Positions 42,453-55,137 of a stretch of 64,000 nucleotides of DNA are shown one piece after another. The stretch covers positions 408,266-472,265 of the forward strand of contig MU001514.1 in NCBI GenBank assembly GCA_010093485.1. The letters run 5' to 3'. Position numbers and translations under genes: made by a program. How positions within the stretch are numbered: position 1 is the stretch's first letter; every line of letters starts with the position of its first letter. Source of the stretch: Karstenula rhodostoma CBS 690.94. Its lineage: Eukaryota > Ascomycota > Dothideomycetes > Pleosporales > Didymosphaeriaceae. The notes below the pieces were generated by a model. The model worked only from the letters and a program-made list of their open reading frames with translations. It had not been told where the DNA came from and made no database searches.

Positions 42453-43638
42453 GTGTCAAACGTCTCCCTCACGGGTATTTCCATGAGCTGAGACGTAGGC
42501 TAATGTCCTATTGCGCGTTTTTGGATAACTTGAGATACCCTTTTTGCCTTGAATTCAGTGTATATCCATTCATCCTTATTGAGCTGCGTCGTTCCAGCAC
42601 GGAGTACTACGTATTGGGGAATTTCAGCTGTCGTCATACGCAAGATTGCAGTCCGCGGGGAGAGCGGGACAATGCAGCGTGCATGCGTACACGTGCCGCA
42701 TGCAGTGCTTCCCGCTCCATGTTCAATCAATGTACAGTAGCTCCGCGTCGCAGAGCGTACCCTTTGGACGAATGGAATGAGCGCAAGATGCCACGGACTA
42801 GCCGTGAGTTTATCGTCGTCTCGTTTGGGAGTACCTTAATTCAGGTCTTATCAAAATGCCGACGCTGGAGGAGTCGCAGACTTTTGCCCTGATACAGTGT
42901 GCTGAATCTGGTTCGACATCCCGCGTGGGGGCTCCGCGTGGGGGCCCCGCAAGGTGGGTCCGCGGATCGAAGGGAGATTATGCGTGTACGACAGTGGCTG
43001 TCGCAGAGGCATACAAAAGTATATAAGATGACGAAGAGAATGCCGCAATTGGTGGTGGTAGAGTATGTGTGTCTCTGTCTCTGATGCGTTGGGCTAGACA
43101 AGCATCGGAAGGCTGTTGCCGACATGCACTCCTCCCAAGCATCGACACATTCGAAATCGACCCAGGGAGCTGGCTCGACAGCCGCACACTTCTGCCTCCC
43201 AACTACAATCGTCACGGAGAAAATTATCCCGTCCTCTATAAGGCATTCCACGACAACATCGAACGGCTACCGCGGCGTGCAATCCCACCTCACGCTCGGA
43301 ATTTCCCGACCATGCTGCATTCGCCTAGTCGCTATACCCGATCCGACACGGACCTTGTGTCTGCGACAGCTTACATTGGGTAAAGTAGGGCTTGCTGCTG
43401 CTCCACAGTGGTACAGAATGTTTGGATGTAGGAACAGCGACTCTGAATAGGACCGGCGGATATCTGACGAGTGCGCTTCTGTGCCGCCTCGGCGACGATT
43501 GGAACTGCGCTACCTTCTATATGTAAGGGCAGACGGACTGCTCACCACGTTTCTGCCCTGAGACCTAAATTAGCCCGAGGCTCTTCTCCCGCACCATCTT
43601 GAGCCGCGTATAGCCCCCCGCACAGGCAGAACCACATC
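42453..43638. other. Intergenic region before beta-mannosidase
   Basis: 1.2 kb with a G-rich stretch and direct GCGTGGGGGC-type repeat near 42923-42950 and a TATATAAG element at 43019-43026. Short frames on both strands (for example 43251-42841 minus) are unsupported. The mannosidase promoter lies in its right part. Confidence 0.4.
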
Positions 43639-46462
43639 ATGTCTCGCGCAACGAGCGTGCATGAATTAACGGACGGTTGGACGTTCAAGCAAGCCGACGA
43701 TGCATCCGACGATGCCTGGCTGCCGGTCAAGAAGGTTCCGACCAATGTCCACCTCGACCTCATCGATAACGCCAAGTATGTCGTCACGTGCTCTGGTATT
43801 AGGAAATGTGCTTCATGGCATGCACTAACACGCGTCTCTGCATAGGATACCGGACCCTTTTCTGGGCTTCAACGAGCTCGAAGCCGAATGGGTGGCAGAC
43901 AAGACGTGGACGTACAAAGTGCAGCTGCCGGACGTGAAGACGCCGCAGGATGGCTCCGCGACGGTCCTAGCCTTCGATGGCCTGGACACCTTCGCAGCGG
44001 TCAAGCTCAACGGCGACGTCATCCTCGAAAGCGACAACATGTTCATCCCCCACCGCGTGGACGTCACCAGCACGTTGAAGCCGGATTCGCCCAACATCCT
44101 TGAAATCGACTTCGCGTCCGCCAGACTCGAGGCTATCAAGATTCGGGACGCTCACCCGGAGCACACGTGGGTCGGCTTCAACGGCGACATGTCGCGGTTG
44201 GCAGTGCGGAAGGCGCAGTACCACTGGGGCTGGGACTGGGGCCCCATGCTCAACACGTGTGGGCCGTGGCGGCCTGTCCGACTGGAGACTTATCACGCGA
44301 GAGTCACCGATCTCCGTGTTGACTATGCGCTAGATGAGAGTCTCAAGACCGCTACCGGATCGCTCAAAGCAAACGTGGAGGGATCTTCGGGCCAGAAGGT
44401 GCGCTTCGAAGTGCGCAGTGGAGACGACCTGGTCTTCCAGAGCTCCGCCGACGTCCGGGATGGCGTGGCACAGGTCGAGTTTAAAGTGGGCGATGTACGG
44501 CTCTGGTACCCTCACGGCTATGGAGAGCAGCCGTTGTACACGGCCACTGCGACCGTGTCAGCCGACGGTGTCACTTTGCACCAAGCGACGCGGCGGACCG
44601 GCTTCCGCAAAGGAGAACTCGTTCAAGAGCCTGATGCTGTGGGGAAGACGTTCTTTTTCAGGATCAACGGCGTCGATGTCTTCTGCGGTGGCTCCGATTG
44701 GATCCCGGCCGATTCCTTCACGCCCCGGGTCACCGAGGAGAGGTATCGCAAGTGGCTCGAGACCATGGTTGACGGCTACCAAGTCATGATACGGTACGCA
44801 CACTTGAATCGTGATATACATACAGCGCAGACTGACACCAAGCCAGCATCTGGGGCGGAGGCATATGGGAGGAAGACATCTTCTACCAACTCTGCGACGA
44901 GCTGGGGATCCTGATCTGGCACGACTTCATGTTCGGCTGTGGAAATTACCCTGCGTTCCCGGCCATCCTGGCATCCATCGAAAAGGAGTGCGTGGCTAAT
45001 GTCGCCCGACTGCGTCACCACCCTTCCATCGTCATCTACGCCGGCAACAACGAAGACTACCAGGTGCAGGAGTCGTTCGGCCTGACGTACAACTACGAGG
45101 ACAAGGATCCAGAAAGCTGGCTCAAGACCGACTTCCCTGCCAGATACATCTACGAAAAGGTAAGCGCGCGCGCCCCCCCTTTCCAATAGAGTTCGGAATT
45201 CCTGACGAAGGATCGCGCAGCTCCTACCCGATGTCGTTGCCGCCGAAAGCCCGCATGTGCCGTACCATCCTGGCAGTCCTTGGGGAGATGGACTGCGTAC
45301 CTCGAACAAAACGGTCGGAGACATGCATCAGTGGAACGGTGAGAGAGGCCCCTTTAATCAGAAATGCGGAAGAGGGCGCTAACAGTCGCATCAGTATGGC
45401 ATGGCACCCAAGAAAAGTATCAAATCTTCGACACGCTCGGCGGGCGGTTCAACAGCGAGTTTGGCATGGAGGCATTTCCTCATATTGACACTATCAAGTA
45501 CTACTGCACAGACCCGACGCAACTGTATCCGCAGTCGCATATGCTGGATTTCCACAATAAAGCCGACGGCCACGAGCGAAGGATTGCGACGTACTTGGTG
45601 GAGAATTTCAGAACGAAGACTGATTTGGAAGTAAGTGCTGATGTTCGCAAAGGTGTTAATAATAATAATATGGGTACTAAGACTAAGGGCATGGTAGTCA
45701 TTTATCCATCTGACGCAACTCTCGCAAGCCGAGGCCTTGATGTTCGGATACCGTGGCTGGCGAAAGCAGTGGGGTCAACAACGCTACTGCGGCGGCGCAC
45801 TCGTCTGGCAGCTGAACGACTGTTGGCCGGTTACATCGTGGTCGATTATCGACTACTTCCTGCGGAAGAAGCCCGCATACTACGCCATGAGACGAGTCTT
45901 GGCACCGGTTGCAGTGGCCGTCAAGCGGGCACACTTTGACTGGAGCGTGGTTCACGCTCGCGTACCCAAGACCAGCGATTACGAGGTGTGGGTGGCCAGC
46001 AGCCAGCCAACCGAACTGACTGCCACTGTTGAGCTTCGGTTCATTTCGGTCGCGACCGGCAAGGAGATTAAGGAAAAGTTGGTCAAGCAGGACGTCAAGC
46101 TAGTGGCGAACGGCACCACGGATGTGCTGGCAGGATCGATCGACAATGTAAAGGAAGAGCCTCATGTTCTGGCCGCCAGGGTCTGGGTCAATGGAGACAT
46201 TGTCTCACGCGACGTCGACTGGCCGCAGCCGCTCAAGTACCTCGATTTCGAAGACCGTGGCGTCCAAGTCAGGCCCCAGGGCGACACGATCCTAGTCAAG
46301 GCATCAAAGCCTACGAAAGGGCTAGTGTTCGAAGAGAGGGCAGGGGTGCTGGTCCACGACAGTGCCATCGACGTAGTGCCAGGCGACGAACAGACGATCA
46401 AAGTGAGGGGGCTCGGGAAAAGCGATACGCATCTGAGGTGGAGGTACCTGGGCCAGAATTGA
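43639..46462 (+). CDS. mndB: Beta-mannosidase, glycoside hydrolase family 2 (mndB type)
   Basis: Six exons: 43639-43775, 43846-44793, 44847-45159, 45221-45338, 45395-45630, 45698-46462; 838 residues, all introns GT-AG (53-70 bp). It has the GH2 plan: N-terminal sugar-binding beta domain (FKQADDASDDAWLPVKKVPT), Ig-like domain (LRVDYALDESLKT), TIM-barrel with GGSDWIPADSF, IWGGGIWEED and FYQLCDELGILIWHDF. The general acid/base is the Glu of YAGNNED (about Glu431), and the nucleophile the Glu of NSEFGMEAFP (about Glu527). C-terminal domains follow. No signal peptide, so intracellular: it removes terminal beta-1,4-mannose from manno-oligosaccharides or N-glycan cores. A Zn2Cys6 regulator lies 1.3 kb downstream on the same strand. 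Confidence 0.95.
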
Positions 46463-47794
46463 TGCAGTCTCCGCAGACACTCAACGGCATTGCCGCATCG
46501 CGTCGCTGGCTGGGCGGGGCGGGGCTGGGGGAGCAGGAACGTCGAGGTGGAGAGACTGCACGTTGGCTGACGGTTGACGGACGAGTTATCCGGGGCGTGC
46601 ACGTCGCGGTCAGCCGAGCCGAGCCAGCAGCAGGCGAGGTGGAGAGACGGGATGGCGGTCGCAGCAACGGTGATGTTCAGCGGGAGCAGGCGTGTCGTTG
46701 GCGGATGGCGTGCGGATTGCGTTGCGAGACACGGGTGTTGTCGGGCAGTTTTGCCAAAGGATATTGGACCAGGGTATAGGTGAGGCCATTATAGGGTGTC
46801 GGTAGGGTGGCTAGCAAGGAAATGAGAGAGGGTCGTATGAGAGGCCAGCGCGCTCAGGCGCCTGAGTGAGGGCAGATTAACAGGTGCCGGCGCATGTGCT
46901 GATAGAGGGCGGGCGAGCGTGGTGGGTGGTGGAAGTGGGCAGACGGCGCATAGTTCTACCCGGCCACTGGAATCCCTAATGAATCGGTGCCGGCGCCCAC
47001 ACTGCGAATGCCCGCGGCAACTGCAACTGCCCTACGATGGCCCCTTCCCTTGACTGGCAGGCAGGCAGGCAGGCGCGACGGGTGCGCCTTCCATTATGCC
47101 ATCACGGCCGGTGCATGGGGAAGGGACGATCCGGGTGCCACCGCCAGCCGCCAACGTGCGGGCAGTAGCGCGCACGGCCGGCTGGTGGAAGCCAGAAGCC
47201 TTCTCGAAGCCCCTCACGCCCTCGGCCCTGCCCGCGCAATCCCATCGGCGAGTGGCCATGGCAATGTGCTGCCCTTGCACCATGCGCCATACATCATGCA
47301 CCAGGCACCATCACCGTGTAGCTACCATGTCTTCGTACCGCCCGCCATGTACCATCTACCGCCCCGCCCAATGCGGCACTGCTGCTGCATCACAACGCAA
47401 GCCTTGCCTGGACGCCAACCGTCGCCGCGGCTCTCCCCCACACCCTGGCACCCGCAGGCTATAATGCGGGGGCTAACTCCCTCGACTACTTTAGCATCGC
47501 ACGCTCGACGCCCGCCGTCCGCCGTCCGAATGCCTCGAGCCGTGGCAATGGACGACGGGCCTGCGCGGTAGCGACTCTGCAGCGCCTGGACGACCCTGAG
47601 CCCTGAGGCGTGCATACCGCGTCTGCTGTCTGCTTGTCTGCTGGCTGCTGGCTGCTGGCTGCTGGCTGTTGGCTGCTGGCCGAGTGCGTTATACATAGCA
47701 TCCCACCGCCGCCTCTCACCCTCATCCTCCTTCTTTGGCCCCGGTGCCTATGCTGCATCCATCCTTGGTCCCGTTGCAAGGCCCGTGAGACGAC
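46463..47794. other. 1.3-kb intergenic region with heptamer repeat
   Basis: Between the beta-mannosidase and the transcription factor, very G/C-rich, with short repeats GCAGGCAGGCAGGCA (47057-47072) and a 7-bp minisatellite (47638-47679). Frames such as 46987-47571 follow from the composition and are not called. Confidence 0.4.
47638..47679. repeat. 7-bp minisatellite CTGCTGG (6 units)
   Basis: Six CTGCTGG units from 47638, the fifth being CTGTTGG. Same heptamer as 36522-36567 in opposite orientation; it sits about 115-157 bases upstream of the transcription factor start. Confidence 0.9.
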
Positions 47795-50242
47795 ATGTTC
47801 CACACTTTCCAGTCAGCTACCGGCATGCCGTCCCCCACCGCCGACGACATTGTGGCAGGCAAGCCCACCCGGACTACAGGCTCGCGCCGGATATCGACGA
47901 GCAACGCCTGTGTCGAGTGCAGACGCCGCAAGATCCGCTGCGACGGCACTCAGCCATGTGGCCAGTGTCAGTGGTACCAGCATCCCGAGGCATGCGGGTA
48001 TTCGAAGCCTGCACAGAGGGTGGTTCCCAGTCGGAAGTAAGTCGCTCTGTAGCACTCGGAAAGTGTGCCGGCTAAAGGAGACAGACTGGTCGACAAACTA
48101 TCAACCGACATCGAGCAGTACAAAACCATTTTCGCCAAACTGTACCCTTCCAAGTCTCTGGACAAGATTGAGTCTCTGGTCTCGATGCCCCGCGAAGAGC
48201 TGTTGGAGCTGGCATTGTCGTCTTCAGGTCCTGCGCAGACGACGCCTTCGCCCACTGCAGAGAACCACTCGATTTCCGAGCTCAGCCACGGCTCAGGCGG
48301 GGCCGAAAGCCTAGAAGCACTCGAGCAGGCTCCTCCCCAGGACCCGTTTTGGGATGAAGCTCGCAAACACCAGCTCCGCGTGCAAGGCGTCTCTGACGAC
48401 GTGAACGGACTCTCATTATCGGTCGACAAACTCTCCTCGTACGTTGGGATTACCTCCATCACGGCTGCGCTCAAAGTCATCGTGCGATGTGCGCCCCATG
48501 CACGGCCACTGATTGCTCAGAGCAACCACGAGACGGTCCTGCCCAGTCGAGCGAATTCTCCTGCGCCAGAGCTCGCGGACAACAGACTAGACGCGTTACC
48601 CCCCCCAGCTCAGGGGCAGGCCTTGATTGAGAGTTATTTTGAGCGCGTGCACCCATTCTTTCCCATGATTGAAGAACGCAAATTCTGGTCCAACTATCTA
48701 CTAGGGGACAGAAAAGATTCACCGTGGTTAGCATTGCTCAACATGGTCTTTGCTTTGGGATCGTTAGCATCTTCCACTTCAAGTAACGAGGCACACTACG
48801 TGTACTTTAATCGATCTCGGCGACATCTTTCGTTCGAATCCTTTGGCAGTGGCAACCTCGAGGTACTGCAAGCCCTCGCAATCATGAGCGGGTACTACAT
48901 GCACTATCTGAACCGACCGAACGAAGCACATTCGCTCATGGGGGGTGTACTTCGGATGGCAACGGCGCTGGGGCTACACAGGGAGTACTCGAACAGATCC
49001 GCACATGATAACAACCACTTACTCAACGTATTGGGTCATGGCGATGGAGACACCGTATCGCCTGAAAACAGAAGGCGTATATGGTGGAGTCTGTTCTGCC
49101 TTGATGCTTGGGCGTCAACTACCACTGGGAGGCCGTCTTTGGGGCGCATGGGACCGTCCATCACGGTACTACGTCCTGGCACGGCCAACAACTCGGTATG
49201 ATGATGTACGTACCCAAAAGGATCGCTACTAATGACTAACCAGGGAATCCTGCCGCAACCGAACAGCCCACAGTATCTCGAGTATCTCAAAGTATTGCCG
49301 TTGATCCACGCTTCCGAATTCTGTACCATAGCCACCAAGATCCAAGACCGCCTCGTGGAGTCACCACTTCTCTCGCACGCAGAGACAGCCGCCTTCGATG
49401 CAGACCTTATCAAATGGCACGACGAGCTCCCGCCCATACTCTCGAACCTAAACGAATCCTGTCCGGACTTCCTACGGCGCGTCCGCCTGGTCATGAAATG
49501 GCGCTTCCAGAACCTCCGCATCGTGCTACACCGCCCCGCGCTCCTCGTCTCGGCCCTGCGTCGCTGTCCGCTCCACGCCCTTGGTGCAGAAGAAAAAACC
49601 AGCGTGGGCAAATGCCGAATCGTCGCGGCCAAGACCATCGACGACATCGCAAGCGAGTGCTCCCCCGACCTCATCTCGGGCTGGAATGCCGTGTGGTTCA
49701 CCTTCCAGGCGTGCATGGTGCCGCTCGTTTCGCTCTTCAGCGATGCGAGCGTTCCCGAGGAGACGGCACGGTGGTGTGCCAGCATCGAGACGGCGCTCGC
49801 CTTCTTCGCGCGCAGCAAGCCCTGGAGCATCGCCGCCAAGCGCAGCCTGGACGCCGTCTCCAGGCTCTACAATGCGTACAAGATGCAGTACTCGGCACAG
49901 GCGCTCCACAACCAAAATGTGCCCCCATTCGCGCAGGACCTGCAGGTGCAGGCCCTGGGCCACGCAGGCTTCGCGTACGGCGGTGCTCCGCCCGCCCCGG
50001 ACTACGGCTTCGCGCTCAACGTGAACGCGGGCGCCGACGCCCTGGGCGGCGGTGGCTGGGTGCGCGACCCAAACACCCTCGGCGACGGCAACATCAACGG
50101 CTTCTGGGACGACATGGTCTGGGACACCAATCTGCCGGACATGCTCGAGGCGCCCTTTGGCGTCGGCATGGCGAGCGACTACGACATGTTCCAGGGCAGC
50201 GCACAGGATACGGGTGCGCCGTGCTGGATGCAGGGGAATTGA
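47795..50242 (+). CDS. Gal4-class Zn2Cys6 transcription factor
   Basis: Three exons: 47795-48036, 48085-49195, 49244-50242 (introns 48 bp each); 783 residues. The zinc cluster is complete: Cys39, Cys42, Cys49, Cys55, Cys58, Cys67 (CVECRRRKIRCDGTQPC...), followed by a linker and LVDKLSTDIEQYKTIFAKL, a dimerisation coiled coil. The fungal-trans middle domain (about residues 210-480) includes LIESYFERVHPFFPMIEERK, RMATALGLHREYSNRSAHDN, and SPENRRRIWWSLFCLDAWAS. The C-terminus is Gly/Ala/Asn-rich with an acidic/aromatic end (GFWDDMVWDTNLPDMLEAPF), a typical activation tail. It resembles Gal4-type regulators of sugar metabolism. The neighbouring beta-mannosidase is a possible target, but this is inference from proximity. 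Confidence 0.9.
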
Positions 50243-53200
50243 ACTGCACTCCACTGGCCTGGCGATGCATGAAGGCATAAAGGCGACGCGATCGGTGAGG
50301 GCGGGATGGAGCGCGGGACTGGCCGCTGAGGGCGCGGCGGGCGGGAGCGCGCGCACCAACGTCAGATTTCGGGAGGATCCATGGTCCTCGGTGCACGCAT
50401 TGCACCGATCGCGATGGGCGTCTCGCGATCATTGGGGCACTCGGCGGAAGGGAAGAAAACAACGCGCAGATGGCCAAGCGCGAGGCGAGCAAGGTCGACG
50501 TCTGGTCTTTCCGCTTGGCGCACGTACATACGTATATACACTGGGGCGGATGGCCTTTTTATTATTTATCTTGTTTCTGGGGAGGGCAGAGGGGGAGGGG
50601 TACTGTTTTTGTGCGTCTTGGGTTTCCCATTTACACTGCATTGGGGTGCATGCGTGCATTTCTCGCCATTCACTGCATTTACATGCGCTTGTCACGTTTT
50701 GGTTTGGTTTGTTTCTGTACTTGTACGATAGCTTTGACCTTTTTGGGTGGGGGAGAAGGCAACTTCTTGGAGTCGAATTGGGCCTTGTCCAGACTCCAGC
50801 CCGGTCTGCACTGCAGGGGGCGGAGCGACGTACATACATACACGAATCGTCTTGCATGTGTCGATGCGGACGGGACGAGGGCAGGTGTGTACCTACATAC
50901 ACGGCGTTAACACGGGCCCCCATCCATGCAGATACAGCCTACGCGGGGCTCCATGTACAGTGCCTTCATTGCTTGCGCACATGGCGTGTCAAGACCATAG
51001 GCACGCTGCTGCTGCTGCTCTTTCACATACGCACAAGAGCTGGCTCTGGCAGGCACGGGGGACAGCGTGAGTCTTTCTGGTGGCGTGAGTCGAGGGCGTG
51101 TACGGCGTGTACGGTACGTACGGTACGGGGTGCATTGCATTGCGTCCGTCCGTCCACGCATGTTCGGTAGGAAGAAGACAGAGCCGGAAATAGCACGCGC
51201 TGCGCAGTGACATTCCCAGGATCAGGAAGCACATCTCTCCTGCGCGTCTGCGTGCGGGATTGGAGCATGCCCTACGCACGCAGTACGCATACCGTTCGCG
51301 GCTGGGGTACATACATTGAGCTGGCGGCTTTTCTGGCACTGTCGTGGCACCCTCGCAGCACGGTGGTGTTGTTGGGCGGTGGGGCGGTTATTAGAGCATG
51401 TTCTGTTCTGTTCTGTTTGCGTGAGGTTGTTTGTGTTGGGTGGTATAGACCGGGATGATCGAGTATTCGACGACGGACGGACGTTGAACGTGTAGACGCG
51501 AGCTCTGCTAGCTAGCATACGGTTTGCATTTGCACGAGCGACGGAGCCGGCTGGCCAATGGCGAGATGAAGTGGCCAACGAACGCGCAGTTTTGCGGTGT
51601 GGTCACTGTCAGCTTTCCGACTTGCATGCATCCATGTATGCGTGCACGAGCGGCGGTTGGCTGTGCTACCTATCCACAACCGTCGGGTCGAGGCGCTTTT
51701 CTCTCCGCCCACGCGCATGTCGCAGTGCCTTCATGAGGGAGGGCCGTTCGGGTGGAAGACGCCGACAAGGGAATCTTTGTTTGCGTTGCATCGTTTGGCT
51801 AAATCAGGCGTGGAAGGCAGTCTAGGTGCCCTTCATGTTATGTTCGGTAGGATGAATGTCAAAGATAGCACTGTGCACGTTGCGGTAGGGCTTGTGCGAC
51901 GTGCCATGCCAGCCAGTGACGACACACGCGGTAGGGGGGGTTAGAGGGTGCGGTGTGCTGTGGTGTGGTTCGGCATCCCCCGGCCGTTGCGGAAGCCTCC
52001 TCGTATTCGTATTCTGGGTTGTGTGGCGTGCTGTTTACCCGTCTACCTTGTACGTGGCTAGCCGGCCTAGGTACGTACGGGTTGGTGCTGGGCTGGGCTG
52101 GGCTGGGAGTTCTTTCTGCTCGCCTGCCAACTAGCATGCTTGCTTTCCGACTGCTCCCACGCTCAGGGGTGCGAGGCAGCTTTGGTTGCCTAGCGGGAAT
52201 GTAGTCATTGGTGTGTGCGAGTGAGCAGTCTGTACGGATGATGCAGGCGAGTGGGTCGGACCGATGGTGGGGATATAAAAGCCCGGCTGGCTTTGTGAAT
52301 GCGAGAGCTGAGCGGACCGAGTGAGTGGTTGGATACGAGGAGATGAGGTGCTAGATGTAGATGCGGAACGGGCGTTGGTGTGGTTGGTTACGAGTGAGGA
52401 GGTCTGGATCGGGAGCGCGTGCTCCCGAAGAGGAAGGATGGCTACGTGTAACCGTGGACCTGGTTGGAGGTAGTGTGCAGACACGGCCGTGGAGTGAATT
52501 GGGACAGCATGGAACAGGATGGAGGGGGTAGGAGCTGGAAACGGTCGTGCATAAGAGTGGTACATTTGGATAGGTGGAAAAAATGTATGGCTTTTGTGCG
52601 GTTGCGGGGTTGAGACTTTCCTGAACATCTGTGTAGGTACTGCGTACAAGGTATGCTGCAGATACGATTTCTACGAAGAGGAAATGATAGTTTGGTGGGC
52701 GCATCGGTCACTAGTAGGAAGCAGAATAGGAAATGGGTTGTTGAACAGAGATGGTAAGAATGGGAAGTTGAGCACCTGTGGGCGTAAGAGTGAGGGTTTG
52801 CACTGATGGGCTGGTGCCGTACGTACAGAAGCTCTTTCTTTTGACAGGTACCTGCCGGGATGATGGATCAGCAGCGCCTCGAGAAATCGTCGAACCTGCT
52901 CTCCAGGGCCTGGTTTTTGGCACTGGACCCCTCGTGATACCGAGACATATACAATATCAGGGTAGCATTACGACTTCCCGTACTATGCGCGGCCTTTGCC
53001 ACACTCTTCCAACAGTCTGAAGAAGTCCTTGCCCAGGTAGCCCGACTTGGAGTCGACCTAGTGCATGATGCGTCTACTCTCAATATATAAACAAGTGTCA
53101 TTGGAAACAAAGAGACCGCTCTTAAGTCGGACTGGTTGAGTGGATAGGCCTTCCATCTATTCCACAGCGGAAGCCTGTCTGCGGAATGAGCACCTCTATG

Positions 53201-53925
53201 CTTTTCATCATCAGTACTGTCAGTACCTAACACGTATCACCAAGTGTACATGCACATACACTTGAAGGGTAGGTCTGCTGTTGAATCACATGACTACACA
53301 TTTGCGTGTGGTCCAGGTGGAATCTCCCAGGTACCCATGCTTGTGTTTAGCTTGCGGATCGGGTTCAACGACTTGCCGACGCGCAGCCGCATTCCCATTC
53401 GCAGGGCTGGAATGCGGGATCATCTTATTATTGAGGCCAGCCCCTTTCACAGCTGCTATGTTTCCTAGAAGACCGAGTGGCCGAGCACGGATGCCGGAAA
53501 GACAGGTGCGGGTGGCGAGAGGTCTCACGATTTGCTGGTGTGATGGATCGGCTTCGCTAGGCTAGCTGTTGGTGGCCGTGCATACAGTACGCTCCTGAGC
53601 ATTCCTGACCACCCCTCCTCTGTCCTCGCTTGCCCCCTCTGCAGTCAGAGTATTCGCTCTTTAATCCCTTCCGCGCGTGGACTGCCCAAGATTTCTAGTG
53701 CAAAAATTCAAAGACTCGGATTACGCCCCATCCGAGCCTTCCGCCGCGATCTCCCGTTGCTGTTTTGCCTCCCGACTGGTGCTACCTTGACCGCCACTTT
53801 ATTACTACGCACTCTCCTGCGACACTCGACACCCACATTCGAAGCGAAGGATTCTTGTCGTCGCGTACCACTTCTCCAGACCTACCACTCCCACGCGCGC
53901 CACGTGTACGCCCGACCGTCTCACG
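50243..53925. other. 3.7-kb gene-free region with short repeats
   Basis: The largest stretch without a supported gene. It has several GTACATAC/TACGTAC-type motifs (50523-50541, 50829-50842, 50892-50901, 51108-51130, 52069-52080), TCCGTCCGTCC (51144-51154), four CTGGG units (52088-52109), and a TATAAAAG box at 52274-52281. Frames here are under about 115 codons once the overlap with the previous gene's end is removed, and none shows a domain or signal. The right end contains the SCS7 promoter. It could encode a long non-coding RNA or very long regulatory regions, or hold unrecognised introns of an untraced gene. Confidence 0.45.
52088..52110. repeat. CTGGG tandem tract (4 units)
   Basis: The sequence reads GCTGGGCTGGGCTGGGCTGGG on the plus strand; a short 5-bp tandem repeat in non-coding DNA. 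Confidence 0.75.
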
Positions 53926-55137
53926 ATGCCCGGTCGCACGTTGCCTACCATTCCTGCCGCCGAAGTGCAGGCGCACAACACCAGCAAGAGCTGCTATGTC
54001 ACCATTGGCGAAAAAGTCTACGATGTCACCGACTTCCTCGACGGCCACCCGGGTGGCGGAGATCTCATACTGGAATATGCCGGGAAAGATGTGACTGCAA
54101 TCTTGAAGGATGAGGTGTCGCATACACACTCCGAGGCCGCATACGAGATCCTCGACGAGAGCTTGGTCGGGTTCATGCCTACGGAACCCATCATTAATGG
54201 CGCTACCAAGAGCAACAAGCCCGCTGAGATCCTACCCCTCCCGCCGTCGAAGGAGGGCCGGGCCGAATTGGCTGTCCAGCAACCACTGTACGCGGCGACA
54301 GGCATGTCGGCAGCTGAAGACTTATCAAGAGATACCGACCTGGACAAGGACTACAAAGAGCACAAATTCCTTGACCTCTCGAAGCCACTGTTAATGCAAG
54401 TGTGGTTCGGTGGCTTCTCCAAGGAGTTTTACTTGGACCAGGTACATCGACCAAGGCACTACAAGGGCGGAGACTCGGCGCCGCTGTTTGGGAATTTCCT
54501 GGAGCCGCTGAGCCTCACGCCGTGGTGGGTAGTTCCAACGCTATGGATCCCTGCTGTGGTCGCGGGGACCGCATATGGGTCTACAGAGCTGGGTGTAGTG
54601 TCGACCGTGGGGTATTGGCTGTTCGGCTTGGCTTTCTGGACGATCTTGGAGTATGCTCTGCACAGATTCCTGTTCCACTTGGACTAGTGAGTACTGTCCC
54701 GTCAACTTCAAATGCTCATGCTAACGACTCTCAGTTATCTTCCGGATAATCGCGCAGCTTTTACCATGCACTTCCTTCTCCACGGCATCCACCATTACCT
54801 TCCTATGGACAAGTACCGCCTCGTCATGCCGCCCACTCTTTTCATCGCCCTCGCTGCACCTTTCTGGAAGTTCGCCCACTTCGTCATCTTCTGGAACTGG
54901 CACGCCGCACTCGTCACGTTCTCTGGTGGTGTATTTGGGTACGTGTGCTACGACATGACGCACTACTTCCTACACCACCGCAACCTGCCGTCCTACTGGC
55001 GGGAGCTGAAGAAGTACCACCTGAAGCATCACTTTGCGGACTACCAGAATGGCTTTGGTGTCAGCAGTCGGTTCTGGGACCGCGTGTTCGGCACTGAGCT
55101 GGATATGGGACAACCGAAGGTTGTCAAAACCAATTAG
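53926..55137 (+). CDS. SCS7: Sphingolipid fatty-acid alpha-hydroxylase (Scs7/FAH1)
   Basis: Two exons, 53926-54686 and 54735-55137 (48-bp GT-AG intron); 387 residues. The N-terminal cytochrome b5 domain has the heme motif FLDGHPGGGDLILEYAG (His41) and a second heme His near HTHSE (about 66-68). The fatty-acid hydroxylase domain follows, with membrane segments (WWVVPTLWIPAVVAG, LFGLAFWTILEYA) and the His boxes HRFLFH, HGIHH, HYFLHH and KYHLKHH that bind the di-iron centre. It adds a 2-hydroxyl to very-long-chain acyl groups of ceramides in the ER (the yeast enzyme acts on C26). Start context CACGATGCC. The family match is complete; no missing residue. Confidence 0.96.

Noticed and set aside
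42154..42892. Read-through extension of the thaumatin exon 2 frame to 42892
   Set aside because: Splicing at 42102-42153 restores the conserved FEVIFCPG block and a GPI tail ending at 42452; the extension has no family features.
49414..50359. Long open frames in other registers of the transcription factor's last exon, on both strands
   Set aside because: They overlap an exon that continues a clear Zn2Cys6 regulator; they are products of G/C-rich third codon positions.
50052..51170. 372-codon open frame running out of the transcription factor gene
   Set aside because: It starts in the wrong frame inside the gene; the downstream part has no domain or codon pattern.
35628..53925. Possible transposon or biosynthetic cluster linking the heptamer repeats, mannosidase and regulator
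   Set aside because: No transposase, terminal inverted repeats, or core biosynthetic enzyme is present in the interval.
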